Assembly (NCBI GenBank): GCA_018396565.1
Contig: JAGTQO010000022.1
Location: 1-20,139 of the forward strand
Source: Candidatus Bathyarchaeota archaeon
GTDB taxonomy: Archaea > Thermoproteota > Bathyarchaeia > 40CM-2-53-6 > RBG-13-38-9
Length of the DNA: 20,139 nt
Reading direction: 5' to 3'
A model generated the notes under the pieces. That model was not told where the DNA came from and did not search any database. It worked only from the letters and a program-made list of their open reading frames with translations. The stretch's first letter is position 1. Each line of letters starts with the position of its first letter. This document shows, in pieces, positions 1 to 7,285 of this stretch. A program made the position numbers and the translations under genes.

Positions 1-480
1 AACCTGATAAGCAGACAACTGACTGGGATAGACATCCATCCAGGGGCCGAGATAGGTAAAGAATTCTTCATAGATCATGGAGCCGGTGTCGTAATTGGTG
101 AGACGGCAAAGATAGGTGACAACGTCACCATGTATCAGGGAGCAACCCTGGGGGGTACAGGGGGGGCTAGGGGTGAGAAGCGGCATCCAACAGTAGGCAA
201 CGATGTCGTCATAGGCGCAGGGGCGAAGATACTGGGTCCGATAATTATAGGTGATAGAGTAAAGATAGGGGCAAACTCGGTAGTGACAAAGGACGTCCCA
301 CCTGACAGTACGGTAGTAGGTGTCCCAGGAACCATCATCTCAAGAGAAGGTAAGAAAGTTCCTAAGATCGACCTAGCCCACGGAGAACTTCCAGACCCAT
401 TTATGGAGAGGATCCAACGGCTAGAGCAGCGTATAACAGAGCTGGAAAAGAGGCTTGAAGAAAGTAAAGGAAAAGAGTGA
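1..480 (+). CDS. cysE: Serine O-acetyltransferase (CysE), 5'-truncated by the window edge
   Basis: It transfers acetyl from acetyl-CoA to L-serine to give O-acetylserine, the first committed step of cysteine synthesis, in the cytoplasm. The frame is open from base 1, so the visible 159 residues are the C-terminal part; an ATG at 130 is internal and not the true start. The left-handed beta-helix is clear: TGIDIHPGAEIG, then FIDHGAGVVIGETAKIGD and YQGATLGGTG, with the catalytic-type His residues and hexapeptide repeats typical of CysE. After the helix there is a charged, coiled-coil-like tail (RIQRLEQRITELEKRLEES) in place of the short tail of many bacterial enzymes. The N-terminal helical domain is outside the window. 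The next gene on this strand begins 138 bp later behind its own TATA-like box, so it is probably a separate unit. The family assignment is very secure; only the 5' end is missing. Confidence 0.95.
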   Translation, partial: NLISRQLTGIDIHPGAEIGKEFFIDHGAGVVIGETAKIGDNVTMYQGATLGGTGGARGEKRHPTVGNDVVIGAGAKILGPIIIGDRVKIGANSVVTKDVPPDSTVVGVPGTIISREGKKVPKIDLAHGELPDPFMERIQRLEQRITELEKRLEESKGKE

Positions 481-618
481 AACTCCTCCCCTCAAAAGAC
501 AGGTTGGATTATATAGTCATGAAAGGTTATAGGTAGACAGGGTGCCTCGTAGGGAAGCATAGGATCATCATTATGCTGCAACAATTTAATTTTTAAAGGT
601 GAAAAAGTCAATTTATGA
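481..618. promoter_or_regulatory. Intergenic region with TATA-like box and inverted repeat before the first paaK
   Basis: An AT-rich run TTTAATTTTTAAA at 585-597 sits 22-34 nt before the ATG at 619, the right place for an archaeal TATA box serving a nearly leaderless mRNA. Just upstream, AGCATA (556-561) and TATGCT (572-577) form a perfect 6-bp inverted repeat with a 10-nt spacer, a possible operator. An SD-like AAAGGTGA at 595-602 overlaps the AT-rich run but is rather far (about 16 nt) from the ATG. I see no convincing terminator for cysE here. All of this is judged by eye. Confidence 0.35.
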
Positions 619-1956
619 ATGGAAAAGTTGACTGAAATGGCCGAAGACAGGTTCTGGCAGCCTAAAATTGAGAAGATGCCACCTAAAAGTTTGATTGAAA
701 TCCAGACTAGACGATTGAAAGAGACGATAAAAAATCTCTTCGAGAAGAACACTTTCTACAGGAGAAAACTTCTGGAAAAGGGGTTGAAGCCAACCGACAT
801 CAAGAGAGTTGACCAGCTCGAGATGTTGCCATTCACCACGAAATTCGACTTCAGGGAGAATTACCCCTTCGGACTATTAGCATGCTCTATGAGCAGAGTG
901 ATAAGGCTACACGCCTCCTCAGGAACGACAGGAGATCCAACAATCGTAGCTTACACCAGAGGAGATATTGAGAACTGGGCTGATTGCATCGCAAGATGCC
1001 TAACCATGACGGGGGTAACTGAGAGAGATGTTTTCCAAGTGATCTTGGGATACGGACTGTTCACTGGAGGGTTGGGATTCCATTACGGTGCTGAGAAGAT
1101 AGGGGCGACAGTCGTTCCATCAGCAACAGGCAACACCAGAAGACAAGTGAAGTTGATGAGAGACTTGAAAGTCACCGCATTCACAAGCATCCCATCATAC
1201 ACATTATACCTATCCGAGACAGCAAAAGCCCTAGGCATAGATCCGGAAAAGGATCTGAACGTTACCTCTGTGAGTTGTGGAGCAGAGGTCTGGAGTGAAG
1301 CCACAAGAAAAAGAATTGAGAGAGAATTTGGCTGCGACGTATTCAATTCATACGGATTATCGGAGGTATGTGGACCAGGGGTTGCATTCGAATGTTCCAT
1401 GCAGGATGGCCTACATCTTTGGGGTGACCATTTTCTGGCTGAGATCGTCGATCCGAAGACCGGTGAGAGATTGGGGGTCGAGGAGGAGGGTGAACTTGTC
1501 CTGACCACCATATCCAGGGAAGCCATGCCCTTACTCAGATACAGAACAGGAGATCTTACCAAGATCCTAGACGGTGCATGCAACTGTGGGAGAACCCATC
1601 AGAGGATAGGCTGGATAAAAGGAAGGTGCGACGACATGTTGAAGGTTAGGGGGGTGAACCTATTCCCAAGTCAAATAGAGGCGGTGATAATGGGTCTTGA
1701 AGGTGTCGGTAACAGTTACCAGATACTACTCTCCAGGAGAGGGCATCTAGACGAAGTCATAGTCGAAGTTGAGGCAGCAGAAGAATTATGGGGTAGAGGT
1801 GAAGGTTCGACTGAAGAATTGGCTGAGAGGGTTAGGGCTGAGATAGGGACGGTGACAGGGCTTAATATTCAAGTAAGGATCGTCCCACCATCATCCATAC
1901 CTAGGGTAGAAGGCAAGGTAAAGAGGGTAGTGATAGGTGATGTCGAAACCGCTTAG
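619..1956 (+). CDS. paaK: Phenylacetate-CoA ligase family (aryl-CoA ligase), paralog 1
   Basis: AMP-forming acyl-adenylating enzyme expected to couple an aromatic acid (phenylacetate, indoleacetate or similar) to CoA using ATP. The 445 residues match PaaK length. Visible motifs in order: P-loop SSGTTG (100-105), the PaaK segment GYGLFTGGLGFHYGAE (about 144-159), SYGLSE (244-249), RYRTGD (307-312), a CNCGRTH motif (321-327), hinge region GRCDDMLKVRGVNLFP (335-350), and the C-terminal catalytic-type lysine in EGKVKRV (K433). Where many PaaK proteins read TERQ after the GATxxP segment, this one reads TRRQ (173-176), so substrate preference may differ from its paralog at 2560. The ATG at 619 is chosen; an in-frame ATG at 637 is an alternative. 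Archaeal members are often labelled coenzyme F390 synthetase; the proximity of iorAB favours an aryl-CoA role, but sequence alone cannot settle it. Confidence 0.9.
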   Translation: MEKLTEMAEDRFWQPKIEKMPPKSLIEIQTRRLKETIKNLFEKNTFYRRKLLEKGLKPTDIKRVDQLEMLPFTTKFDFRENYPFGLLACSMSRVIRLHASSGTTGDPTIVAYTRGDIENWADCIARCLTMTGVTERDVFQVILGYGLFTGGLGFHYGAEKIGATVVPSATGNTRRQVKLMRDLKVTAFTSIPSYTLYLSETAKALGIDPEKDLNVTSVSCGAEVWSEATRKRIEREFGCDVFNSYGLSEVCGPGVAFECSMQDGLHLWGDHFLAEIVDPKTGERLGVEEEGELVLTTISREAMPLLRYRTGDLTKILDGACNCGRTHQRIGWIKGRCDDMLKVRGVNLFPSQIEAVIMGLEGVGNSYQILLSRRGHLDEVIVEVEAAEELWGRGEGSTEELAERVRAEIGTVTGLNIQVRIVPPSSIPRVEGKVKRVVIGDVETA

Positions 1957-1992
1957 AATTATTTTAATCAAAAAATTTGAACTAAAGACTTG

Positions 1993-2451
1993 TCAGTGTG
2001 TCAGATGATTTGGGAGACATTTAAGGTCCTGTATCCTGAGAACCCTGACTCCTTTATCTTCAAGAATCAGCTCAGACTTCTCAGGATCGCTGACCCTCAA
2101 TATGAAGGCTGATTTCCCATCTAGATGGATTGATGACGAGTATGCGTAGTCGATATTTATGTCGTTGTCACCCAGATGCTTTGTTATCTCTGAGAGCTTA
2201 TGCTCCTCAGTTACGAGGACAGCGATGACTTCAACATTCTTCTTTGATTTGGCAATGGAGAATCCAGCATCCTCTAAAGCTTTAGTAGCCTCCTCATAGT
2301 TATCTACAATCATTCTTATCATACCTACCTCCCCAGCCTCAGCTATTGATAAAGCAAATATTCTAACACCTGTCCCGTCAAGGATAGAAGCAACCCTCGC
2401 CATGACCCCAGGCTTGTTCTCAACAAGAACACTCAACTGTAATATGGGCAT
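1993..2451 (-). CDS. Tandem ACT-domain protein (COG4747-like), probable amino-acid sensor
   Basis: A 152-residue protein made of two ACT domains and little else: domain 1 about residues 4-70 (LSVLVENKPGVMARVASIL is the classic opening ACT strand-loop-helix) and domain 2 about 74-140. There is no catalytic domain, so a regulatory ligand-binding role is expected, usually for an amino acid at the ACT dimer interface. Free-standing double-ACT proteins of this type commonly sit beside PaaK-type ligases and IOR genes; here the gene lies between two paaK paralogs but on the opposite strand. Start: ATG at 2451. A TATA-like CTATATATT (minus strand, about 2480-2488) lies about 30 nt upstream, giving a divergent promoter region shared with the second paaK. 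The domain call is secure; ligand and partner are unknown. Confidence 0.85.
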   Translation of the reverse strand: MPILQLSVLVENKPGVMARVASILDGTGVRIFALSIAEAGEVGMIRMIVDNYEEATKALEDAGFSIAKSKKNVEVIAVLVTEEHKLSEITKHLGDNDINIDYAYSSSIHLDGKSAFILRVSDPEKSELILEDKGVRVLRIQDLKCLPNHLTH

Positions 2452-2559
2452 AATCCATCAAGACTTATCTTATACGTCCAATATATAGCGTCTTCCCCCC
2501 ACCATGAATGAACACTTTTAAATCTCTTAGCGTAAGGCTATGATGTTCTGTGGTGAAAA
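2452..2559. promoter_or_regulatory. Divergent promoter region between the ACT gene and the second paaK
   Basis: This 108-bp gap holds a plus-strand TATA-like CTTTTAAATC (2515-2524), about 40 nt before the TTG start at 2560, and a minus-strand CTATATATT (about 2480-2488), about 30 nt before the ACT gene start. The hexamer TAGCGT occurs twice (2486-2491 and 2529-2534), a weak candidate for a shared regulator site. Confidence 0.35.
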
Positions 2560-3861
2560 TTGGAGTACTGGGACCCTGTGATAGAGAGGATGCCTGAGGG
2601 GGAGCTCAAGGAGCTCCAAATGAGGAAACTTAAACATGTTCTGAATTACATAACTGAGTACTCAAGCTTTTATAGAAAGAAGTTTGCAGAAGCAGGTGTA
2701 GATTCGAAAGATGTGAGGAGTCTAAACGACCTAGGTAAACTGCCATTCACAACAAAGAAGGATTTCAGGGATAACTACCCTACGGGAATGTTCTGTGTTC
2801 CATCCAGCCAGATTATACGCTACCACGCCTCATCAGGCACAACAGGAAAGCGCACAATAGTAGGATATACAAGAGGCGACATATTCGAGTGGGCAACATC
2901 CATAGCAAGAGGCTTGACATCATTAGGAATCGGTAGGTCAGACGTTATCCAGAACAGTTACGGCTACGGCCTATTCACCGGAGGATTGGGTATCCATTAC
3001 GGTGCAGAGATGGTTGGAGCAACTACGCTACCGACTGGGGCCGGTGGAACAGAGAGACAGATAGAGTTGATGCAGGACTTAGGATCCACAGTTATTGCAT
3101 GTACACCATCATACTTCCTGCACATAGCAGAGGTGGCAAAGAGTATGAATGTAGATTTTAAGAGAGATACGAAGTTGAGGGCTGGACTGTTCGGAGCCGA
3201 GTTCTGGTCAGAGAATATGAGGAAGAGGATCGAGGACACAACCGGAGTGAAGGCCTATGACATATATGGAACGTCAGAGTTGAACGGCCCCCTATTCATG
3301 GAGTGCACATACCAGAACGGCATACATGCGTGGGCTGACCAATATATTATGGAAGTGATAAACCCAGATACGGGAGAAGTTCTCGGTGAAGGAGAGGAAG
3401 GTGAGTTGGTTGTAACCACCTTGGCCAAGGAGGCCCTCCCCCTAATAAGGTACAGGACAGGAGACATAACGCACCTGAACTTTGAGAAGTGCGAGTGTGG
3501 AAGGACTCACCCACGAATAATGAGGATCCAAGGCAGAGCCGACGACATGCTCAAGATAAGGGGAGTAAATGTATTCCCAAGCCAAGTCGAGTCTGTACTC
3601 ATGAAGATGCCTGAACTTGGGGACAACTATATTTTGATAGTTGATAGAGAGCACGAACTTGACAAACTAACAGTAAGGGTTGAGGTCTCAGACAGAATAC
3701 CGGAAAAGAGTGGCGACAATCTTGAAGAGTTGAATAGAAAAGTTTCAAGGCAACTCAAGAACATACTCAACCTGACCGTTGATGTTGAACTTGTAGAACC
3801 AGGCAGCATACCCAGGTCTGAAGGCAAAGCTAAGAGGGTTATAGACAAGAGGAAGATGTAA
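2560..3861 (+). CDS. paaK: Phenylacetate-CoA ligase family (aryl-CoA ligase), paralog 2
   Basis: Second PaaK-type AMP-forming ligase, 433 residues, clearly paralogous to the one at 619. Motifs: SSGTTG (91-96), SYGYGLFTGGLGIHYGAE (about 133-150), the family-typical TERQ (164-167), YGTSE (236-240), RYRTGD (298-303), CECGRTH (311-317), GRADDMLKIRGVNVFP (325-340), and EGKAKRV with the C-terminal lysine K423. The segment after YGTSE (LNGPLFMEC) differs strongly from paralog 1 (VCGPGVAFEC), hinting at a different acid pocket. The start is a TTG at 2560 preceded closely by GGTGA (2552-2556); no in-frame ATG fits better. Downstream, livG begins 80 bp later on the same strand, so read-through into livGF is possible. 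Expected role: activation of an aryl acid to its CoA thioester, or the reverse with IorAB. F390 synthetase is the alternative label. Confidence 0.9.
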   Translation: MEYWDPVIERMPEGELKELQMRKLKHVLNYITEYSSFYRKKFAEAGVDSKDVRSLNDLGKLPFTTKKDFRDNYPTGMFCVPSSQIIRYHASSGTTGKRTIVGYTRGDIFEWATSIARGLTSLGIGRSDVIQNSYGYGLFTGGLGIHYGAEMVGATTLPTGAGGTERQIELMQDLGSTVIACTPSYFLHIAEVAKSMNVDFKRDTKLRAGLFGAEFWSENMRKRIEDTTGVKAYDIYGTSELNGPLFMECTYQNGIHAWADQYIMEVINPDTGEVLGEGEEGELVVTTLAKEALPLIRYRTGDITHLNFEKCECGRTHPRIMRIQGRADDMLKIRGVNVFPSQVESVLMKMPELGDNYILIVDREHELDKLTVRVEVSDRIPEKSGDNLEELNRKVSRQLKNILNLTVDVELVEPGSIPRSEGKAKRVIDKRKM

Positions 3862-3941
3862 AGGCAGCTGAAGGCTAGCCTGTGATAAGATATGCTCCGT
3901 AATTCCGCGTCATAAAATTTTAGGCCGATGGTTGATGTGAA
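3862..3941 (+). promoter_or_regulatory. Gap before livG: perfect palindrome and TATA-like box
   Basis: A perfect 10-bp palindrome AGGCTAGCCT lies at 3872-3881, 11 nt after the paaK stop. CATAAAATTTTA at 3911-3922 is a TATA-like element 20-31 nt before the TTG start of livG, so livGF may have its own promoter even though it follows paaK on the same strand. The palindrome could be a short hairpin or an operator; there is no U-tract after it. Confidence 0.3.
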
Positions 3942-4682
3942 TTGTTACTTAAGTGTATAGGTGTCTCCAAAAAGTTTGGCGGCCTCCAAGCCTTAAGAAA
4001 CGTAAGCTTGACCGTCGATGAGGGCAGCATCACAGGCCTAGTAGGGCCCAACGGCTCAGGGAAGACAACCATGTTATCATGCATCAGCGGAATTCATAAA
4101 GTAGACAGTGGCAGAATAATCTTTGAAGGTGAAGATATTTCAAATCTACCGATACACCAGATAAGCTCAAGAGGAGTTGTTAAAACGTCCCAGATAGTTC
4201 AATCATTTCCAGATTTGACGGTCCTACAGAATGTGTTGGTAGGCATCTATTTTGGAAGGGAAAAGAATTGTTCGAGACCCCTAGATAGGGCGAAGGAGAT
4301 ACTTGAGTTCGTAGGCGTTCCACCATCAAAGTTTGATATGAAAGCTAGCGAATGTAACATCGCCGAGTTGAGACGCATTCAACTGGCCAAGGCATTGGCC
4401 ACCAAGCCGAAATTACTTCTGCTGGATGAGCTGTTGACGGGCCTGAATCCTAAGGAGTGTGAGAAGGCTATAGAACTGATTAGGAAGGTGAGAAGCCTAG
4501 GGGTGACTATTCTGATCGTTGAACATGTTATGAGGATAATAATGGGCTTATGTGAGAAGATTTGCGTCTTGCACCATGGGGAAATGATTGCTGAGGGCCC
4601 ACCTGAGGAGATATCTGATGATGAATCTGTAATTAGGATATACTTGGGGAAGAGATATTTGTTAAGGGATCTGAATGCTTGA
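3942..4682 (+). CDS. livG: Branched-chain/amino-acid ABC importer ATP-binding protein LivG
   Basis: Cytoplasmic ATPase subunit that with LivF powers the LivHM permease. 246 residues. Walker A GPNGSGKTT (35-43), Walker B LLLLDE (158-163) and H-loop histidine in ILIVEH (195) are intact, and a LivG-type C-terminal extension follows. The ABC signature is non-canonical: where LivG usually has LSxGxQRR, this protein reads ECNIAELRRIQLAKALA (137-153), keeping the RR and the following helix but lacking the LSGG core; the D-loop reads TGLNP. The start is a TTG at 3942 next to an SD-like GATGTGA; no in-frame ATG is better placed. The stop overlaps the livF start by 8 nt, so the two are translationally coupled. 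The importer's permeases and binding protein lie on the opposite strand just beyond livF. The substrate is an amino acid; branched-chain versus aromatic cannot be told. Confidence 0.9.
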   Translation: MLLKCIGVSKKFGGLQALRNVSLTVDEGSITGLVGPNGSGKTTMLSCISGIHKVDSGRIIFEGEDISNLPIHQISSRGVVKTSQIVQSFPDLTVLQNVLVGIYFGREKNCSRPLDRAKEILEFVGVPPSKFDMKASECNIAELRRIQLAKALATKPKLLLLDELLTGLNPKECEKAIELIRKVRSLGVTILIVEHVMRIIMGLCEKICVLHHGEMIAEGPPEEISDDESVIRIYLGKRYLLRDLNA

Positions 4683-5379
4683 AGTCAAGAATGTATCATG
4701 CGCCTACGGCATGGTCAGGGTGCTTTGGGACGTCTCCTTCAAAGCAGAGGAGGGCGAAGTCACAGTCATTATAGGACCGAATGGAGCTGGCAAATCCACC
4801 CTCGTAAATCTCATCGTTGGCGTCAACAAACCGGCTGGGGGATCCGTCTATTTCAGAGGCGAGAGGATAGACGGATTACCAACATACGACATAGTGAGGA
4901 GAGGGGTCTCCCTGATACCTGAGGGGAGAAAGATATTTCCTAAGATGAGTGTCCATGAGAACCTCCTCCTGGGAGCATACACCCTCAAAGATAAAGAGCA
5001 GGTGAGGAGAGCTCTTGAGTATGTCTACGAAATATTTCCAGTACTGAGGGAGAAGAGTCGGGTTTATGCTGAGACAATGAGTGGAGGTGAACAGCAAATG
5101 CTGGTGATTGCGAGGGGTTTGATGTCTAAACCGAGGCTCCTCATGCTTGATGAGCCAACCCTCGGGTTAGCTCCTATACTTGTTGAGAAGATGTTCGACG
5201 CAATCGAACAGATCAAAGATATGGGGATGACGATTCTACTTGTCGAACAGAATATACAGGAATCTCTTGAGATCGGCGATAGATGCTACATTCTAGAGGA
5301 GGGTAGAATAGTCAGGTCGGGTAGATGTAGAGAACTTTTGTCTGACGACTATGTCAAAGAGGTATATCTCGGCTTCTGA
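4675..5379 (+). CDS. livF: Branched-chain/amino-acid ABC importer ATP-binding protein LivF
   Basis: Second ATPase of the importer, 234 residues, the usual LivF length. All nucleotide-binding motifs are canonical: Walker A GPNGAGKST (34-42), signature MSGGEQQM (135-142), Walker B LLMLDEPT (155-162) with catalytic E160, and a switch region ILLVEQN with the LivF-typical Gln in place of the H-loop His. It also carries the LivF hallmark IPEGRKIFPKMSVHENL. The ATG at 4675 lies inside the end of livG (8-nt overlap). With LivG's altered signature, one of the two composite ATP sites would be built from unusual residues, so LivF's own signature may carry most of the hydrolysis. The stop is only 5 bp from the stop of livM, which runs towards it. 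Confidence 0.93.
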   Translation: MLEVKNVSCAYGMVRVLWDVSFKAEEGEVTVIIGPNGAGKSTLVNLIVGVNKPAGGSVYFRGERIDGLPTYDIVRRGVSLIPEGRKIFPKMSVHENLLLGAYTLKDKEQVRRALEYVYEIFPVLREKSRVYAETMSGGEQQMLVIARGLMSKPRLLMLDEPTLGLAPILVEKMFDAIEQIKDMGMTILLVEQNIQESLEIGDRCYILEEGRIVRSGRCRELLSDDYVKEVYLGF

Positions 5380-5384
5380 AGGCT

Positions 5385-6329
5385 TCACATCTTGAGTGAC
5401 CGAAGAACCTTCAGAGCCACATAATGTAAGCCTCTCGGCATGAAAATAACTACAAGAGTCAGAAACACTCCTATGGCGATCATCCGTTGTATCGGATTGA
5501 TTATCTTCAGGGCCTCCCATATAGATAGGATAATTATAGAACCTATTATAGGACCTGTGATAGTGTTCAGACCACCAGTCACAGAGATAATAAGAGGCAT
5601 GAATGAATGGTGGAAACTGAATATCTCATTGCTTATGTAACCTATGTAGTGGACTAGGAAGCCTCCAGCCACCCCTGTGAAGAATGAGCTGAGGACGAAA
5701 GCCAACAGTTTATACTTCACCGTATTTATTCCCATACCCTCTGCTTCAAGTTGATTCTCCCGGATGGCACTGAAAGCCAGTCCTATCTTAGATTGGACCA
5801 CAAGGTAAATGATTGCGATGGTTACAGACGCTAAGACTAAAATGGTGTAATAGTATTGGACTCTACTATCTAAAAGGGCGTTGGTTGCATAACCAGTGGC
5901 ACCCTGGGTGACCCAGTCCAAAGCCATAACAGCTGTCTCAGCTATGACGGCGAAGCCGAAAGTGACCATGGCCAGAAACCACTCCCTCAACCTGACGCAA
6001 GTTAAGCCTATCAGAAAACCCACAGCAGCTGCCGAGGCCCCTCCGGTTAAGAGGCTGAGCCAAGGATCGACTCCAAACTTTATAATAAGTAAGGATGAGG
6101 TGTAGCCGCCTAAACCTAGGAAGGCCGAGTGTCCGAGGGAAGCTTGACCAGTATAAGCTAGAAGGTTCCAACTTGAAGAGTATAGCGCGTAAATACCCAT
6201 CAGTATAAGTAGGTGGAGGATATACTGGCTGGGCTGGAGAATCGGGATAATAGATGCCAACATTAAGACGAGTATTGCAATCAAACACTTCGGCGAGAAC
6301 ACACCACTTGCTTTCAGAGAGATGTTCAC
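5385..6329 (-). CDS. livM: Branched-chain/amino-acid ABC importer permease LivM
   Basis: Integral membrane permease, 314 residues, strongly hydrophobic with about eight to ten predicted membrane segments. The LivM hallmark GQASLGHSAFLGLGGYT (61-77) is present, as is the cytoplasmic ATPase-coupling loop around IRENQLEAEGMGINTVKYK. It pairs with LivH to form the channel. The start is a GTG at 6329 overlapping the livH stop by 4 nt (GTGA); the SD for it (GAGAGGGGAGG) lies inside the last codons of livH, so the two are coupled. Its 3' end abuts that of livF (5-bp gap), so the operons meet head-on and antisense read-through could occur. Confidence 0.93.
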   Translation of the reverse strand: MNISLKASGVFSPKCLIAILVLMLASIIPILQPSQYILHLLILMGIYALYSSSWNLLAYTGQASLGHSAFLGLGGYTSSLLIIKFGVDPWLSLLTGGASAAAVGFLIGLTCVRLREWFLAMVTFGFAVIAETAVMALDWVTQGATGYATNALLDSRVQYYYTILVLASVTIAIIYLVVQSKIGLAFSAIRENQLEAEGMGINTVKYKLLAFVLSSFFTGVAGGFLVHYIGYISNEIFSFHHSFMPLIISVTGGLNTITGPIIGSIIILSIWEALKIINPIQRMIAIGVFLTLVVIFMPRGLHYVALKVLRSLKM

Positions 6330-7198
6330 CTCCCCTCTCCGAAAAGACCTGTTGGCTTAACAGTCAGGACTATTATCAGTACGGCGAAAGCAACAGCATG
6401 CCTCCATATCCCACCAAGAAATAGTGTTGCCATATTCTCTGCTATACCATATAGAAGCCCTCCGATGACAGCCCCCCTGATACTGCCCAAGCCCCCTAGG
6501 ATGATTATCGCGAAAGCCTTTATCGCAGGCAGCGACCCCATATAAGGGTCTAGAGAGAATATTATTCCGAATAATGATCCTGCGGCGGCGGCTAGAGCTG
6601 AGCCCAGACTGAAGCTGGCCGTGTAAACCTTCTTCACATTTATACCCATCATCATGGCGGCCTCCATGTTCTGGCTTGTAGCCCTCATAGCTCTACCAAT
6701 CTTAGTCTTCGCAAGTATAAGAAACATGCCGACAAGTATCATGGAGACCACCATTATCGCTATCAGCCAGTCATAACTAATGGCAACTACACCCAAAGAG
6801 AATGTTGAATACTCGAAAGGAGTTACTATGCTTCTGGGCTTGTCAGTCCATAACATTACAGCCGTATAGTCGAAGATATATATCAGACCTAGACTGACAA
6901 ATATTTCGTTGAGTTTGGAAGTGCCGATTATAGGACTGAAACATAGCCTCTCAACAGCCGCCCCTACTATGGAGACTATTATCATAGATAGTAGTATGGC
7001 AAAATATGGATTCACACCCAGAATGAACCATGACCAGTAACACATGTAAGCACCCAACATTAAGAGTTGCCCGTGGGCGAAGTTCACTATCTTCATCACT
7101 CCAAAGATCAAGTTCAAACCCGTAGCCATCAGTATGTAGATGCAGCCTATGGCGACACCCCACATCAAGGTCAGGGATAGGGTTACCACATCGATCAA
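6326..7198 (-). CDS. livH: Branched-chain/amino-acid ABC importer permease LivH
   Basis: Integral membrane permease, 290 residues, the typical LivH length. It has the LivH hallmark GLNLIFGVMKIVNFAHGQ near the N-terminus, a coupling loop RATSQNMEAAMMMGINVKK, and the C-terminal IILGGLGSIRGAVIGG. The start is a TTG at 7198 with GGTAGGTCA about 3-10 nt upstream; no upstream in-frame ATG was found. It follows livJ by 87 bp and overlaps livM by 4 nt. The binding protein, livH and livM form the minus-strand half of the importer; livG and livF are on the other strand. Confidence 0.92.
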   Translation of the reverse strand: MIDVVTLSLTLMWGVAIGCIYILMATGLNLIFGVMKIVNFAHGQLLMLGAYMCYWSWFILGVNPYFAILLSMIIVSIVGAAVERLCFSPIIGTSKLNEIFVSLGLIYIFDYTAVMLWTDKPRSIVTPFEYSTFSLGVVAISYDWLIAIMVVSMILVGMFLILAKTKIGRAMRATSQNMEAAMMMGINVKKVYTASFSLGSALAAAAGSLFGIIFSLDPYMGSLPAIKAFAIIILGGLGSIRGAVIGGLLYGIAENMATLFLGGIWRHAVAFAVLIIVLTVKPTGLFGEGR

Positions 7199-7285
7199 AA
7201 TGACCTACCTGAGTTCTGGCATAATAAGCATGGTAAATCATATGAATAATATGAAGATTTTCTACTCACTAAAAAAAGGTGGAGG
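7199..7285 (-). terminator. Seven-T tract just after the livJ stop; candidate attenuating terminator
   Basis: On the minus strand, transcription leaving livJ meets a run of seven T (plus-strand A at 7271-7277) 9-15 nt after the stop codon. U-tracts of this kind act as intrinsic termination signals in archaea without needing a strong hairpin. Partial termination here would make livJ mRNA more abundant than livHM, as is usual for binding proteins. The remaining gap is AT-rich (for example CATATTATTCATATGA on the minus strand) and could hold a weak internal promoter for livH. Confidence 0.4.

Noticed and set aside
1083..1583. 166-aa antisense frame within the first paaK
   Set aside because: It lies entirely opposite a strongly conserved coding region, with low-complexity Ser/Pro/Thr composition typical of antisense shadows.
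5380..5400. Repeat GGCTTC/GGCTTC between the livF and livM stops as a terminator
   Set aside because: The repeats are direct and only 6 bp, the possible inverted pairing leaves a one-base loop, and no U-tract follows.
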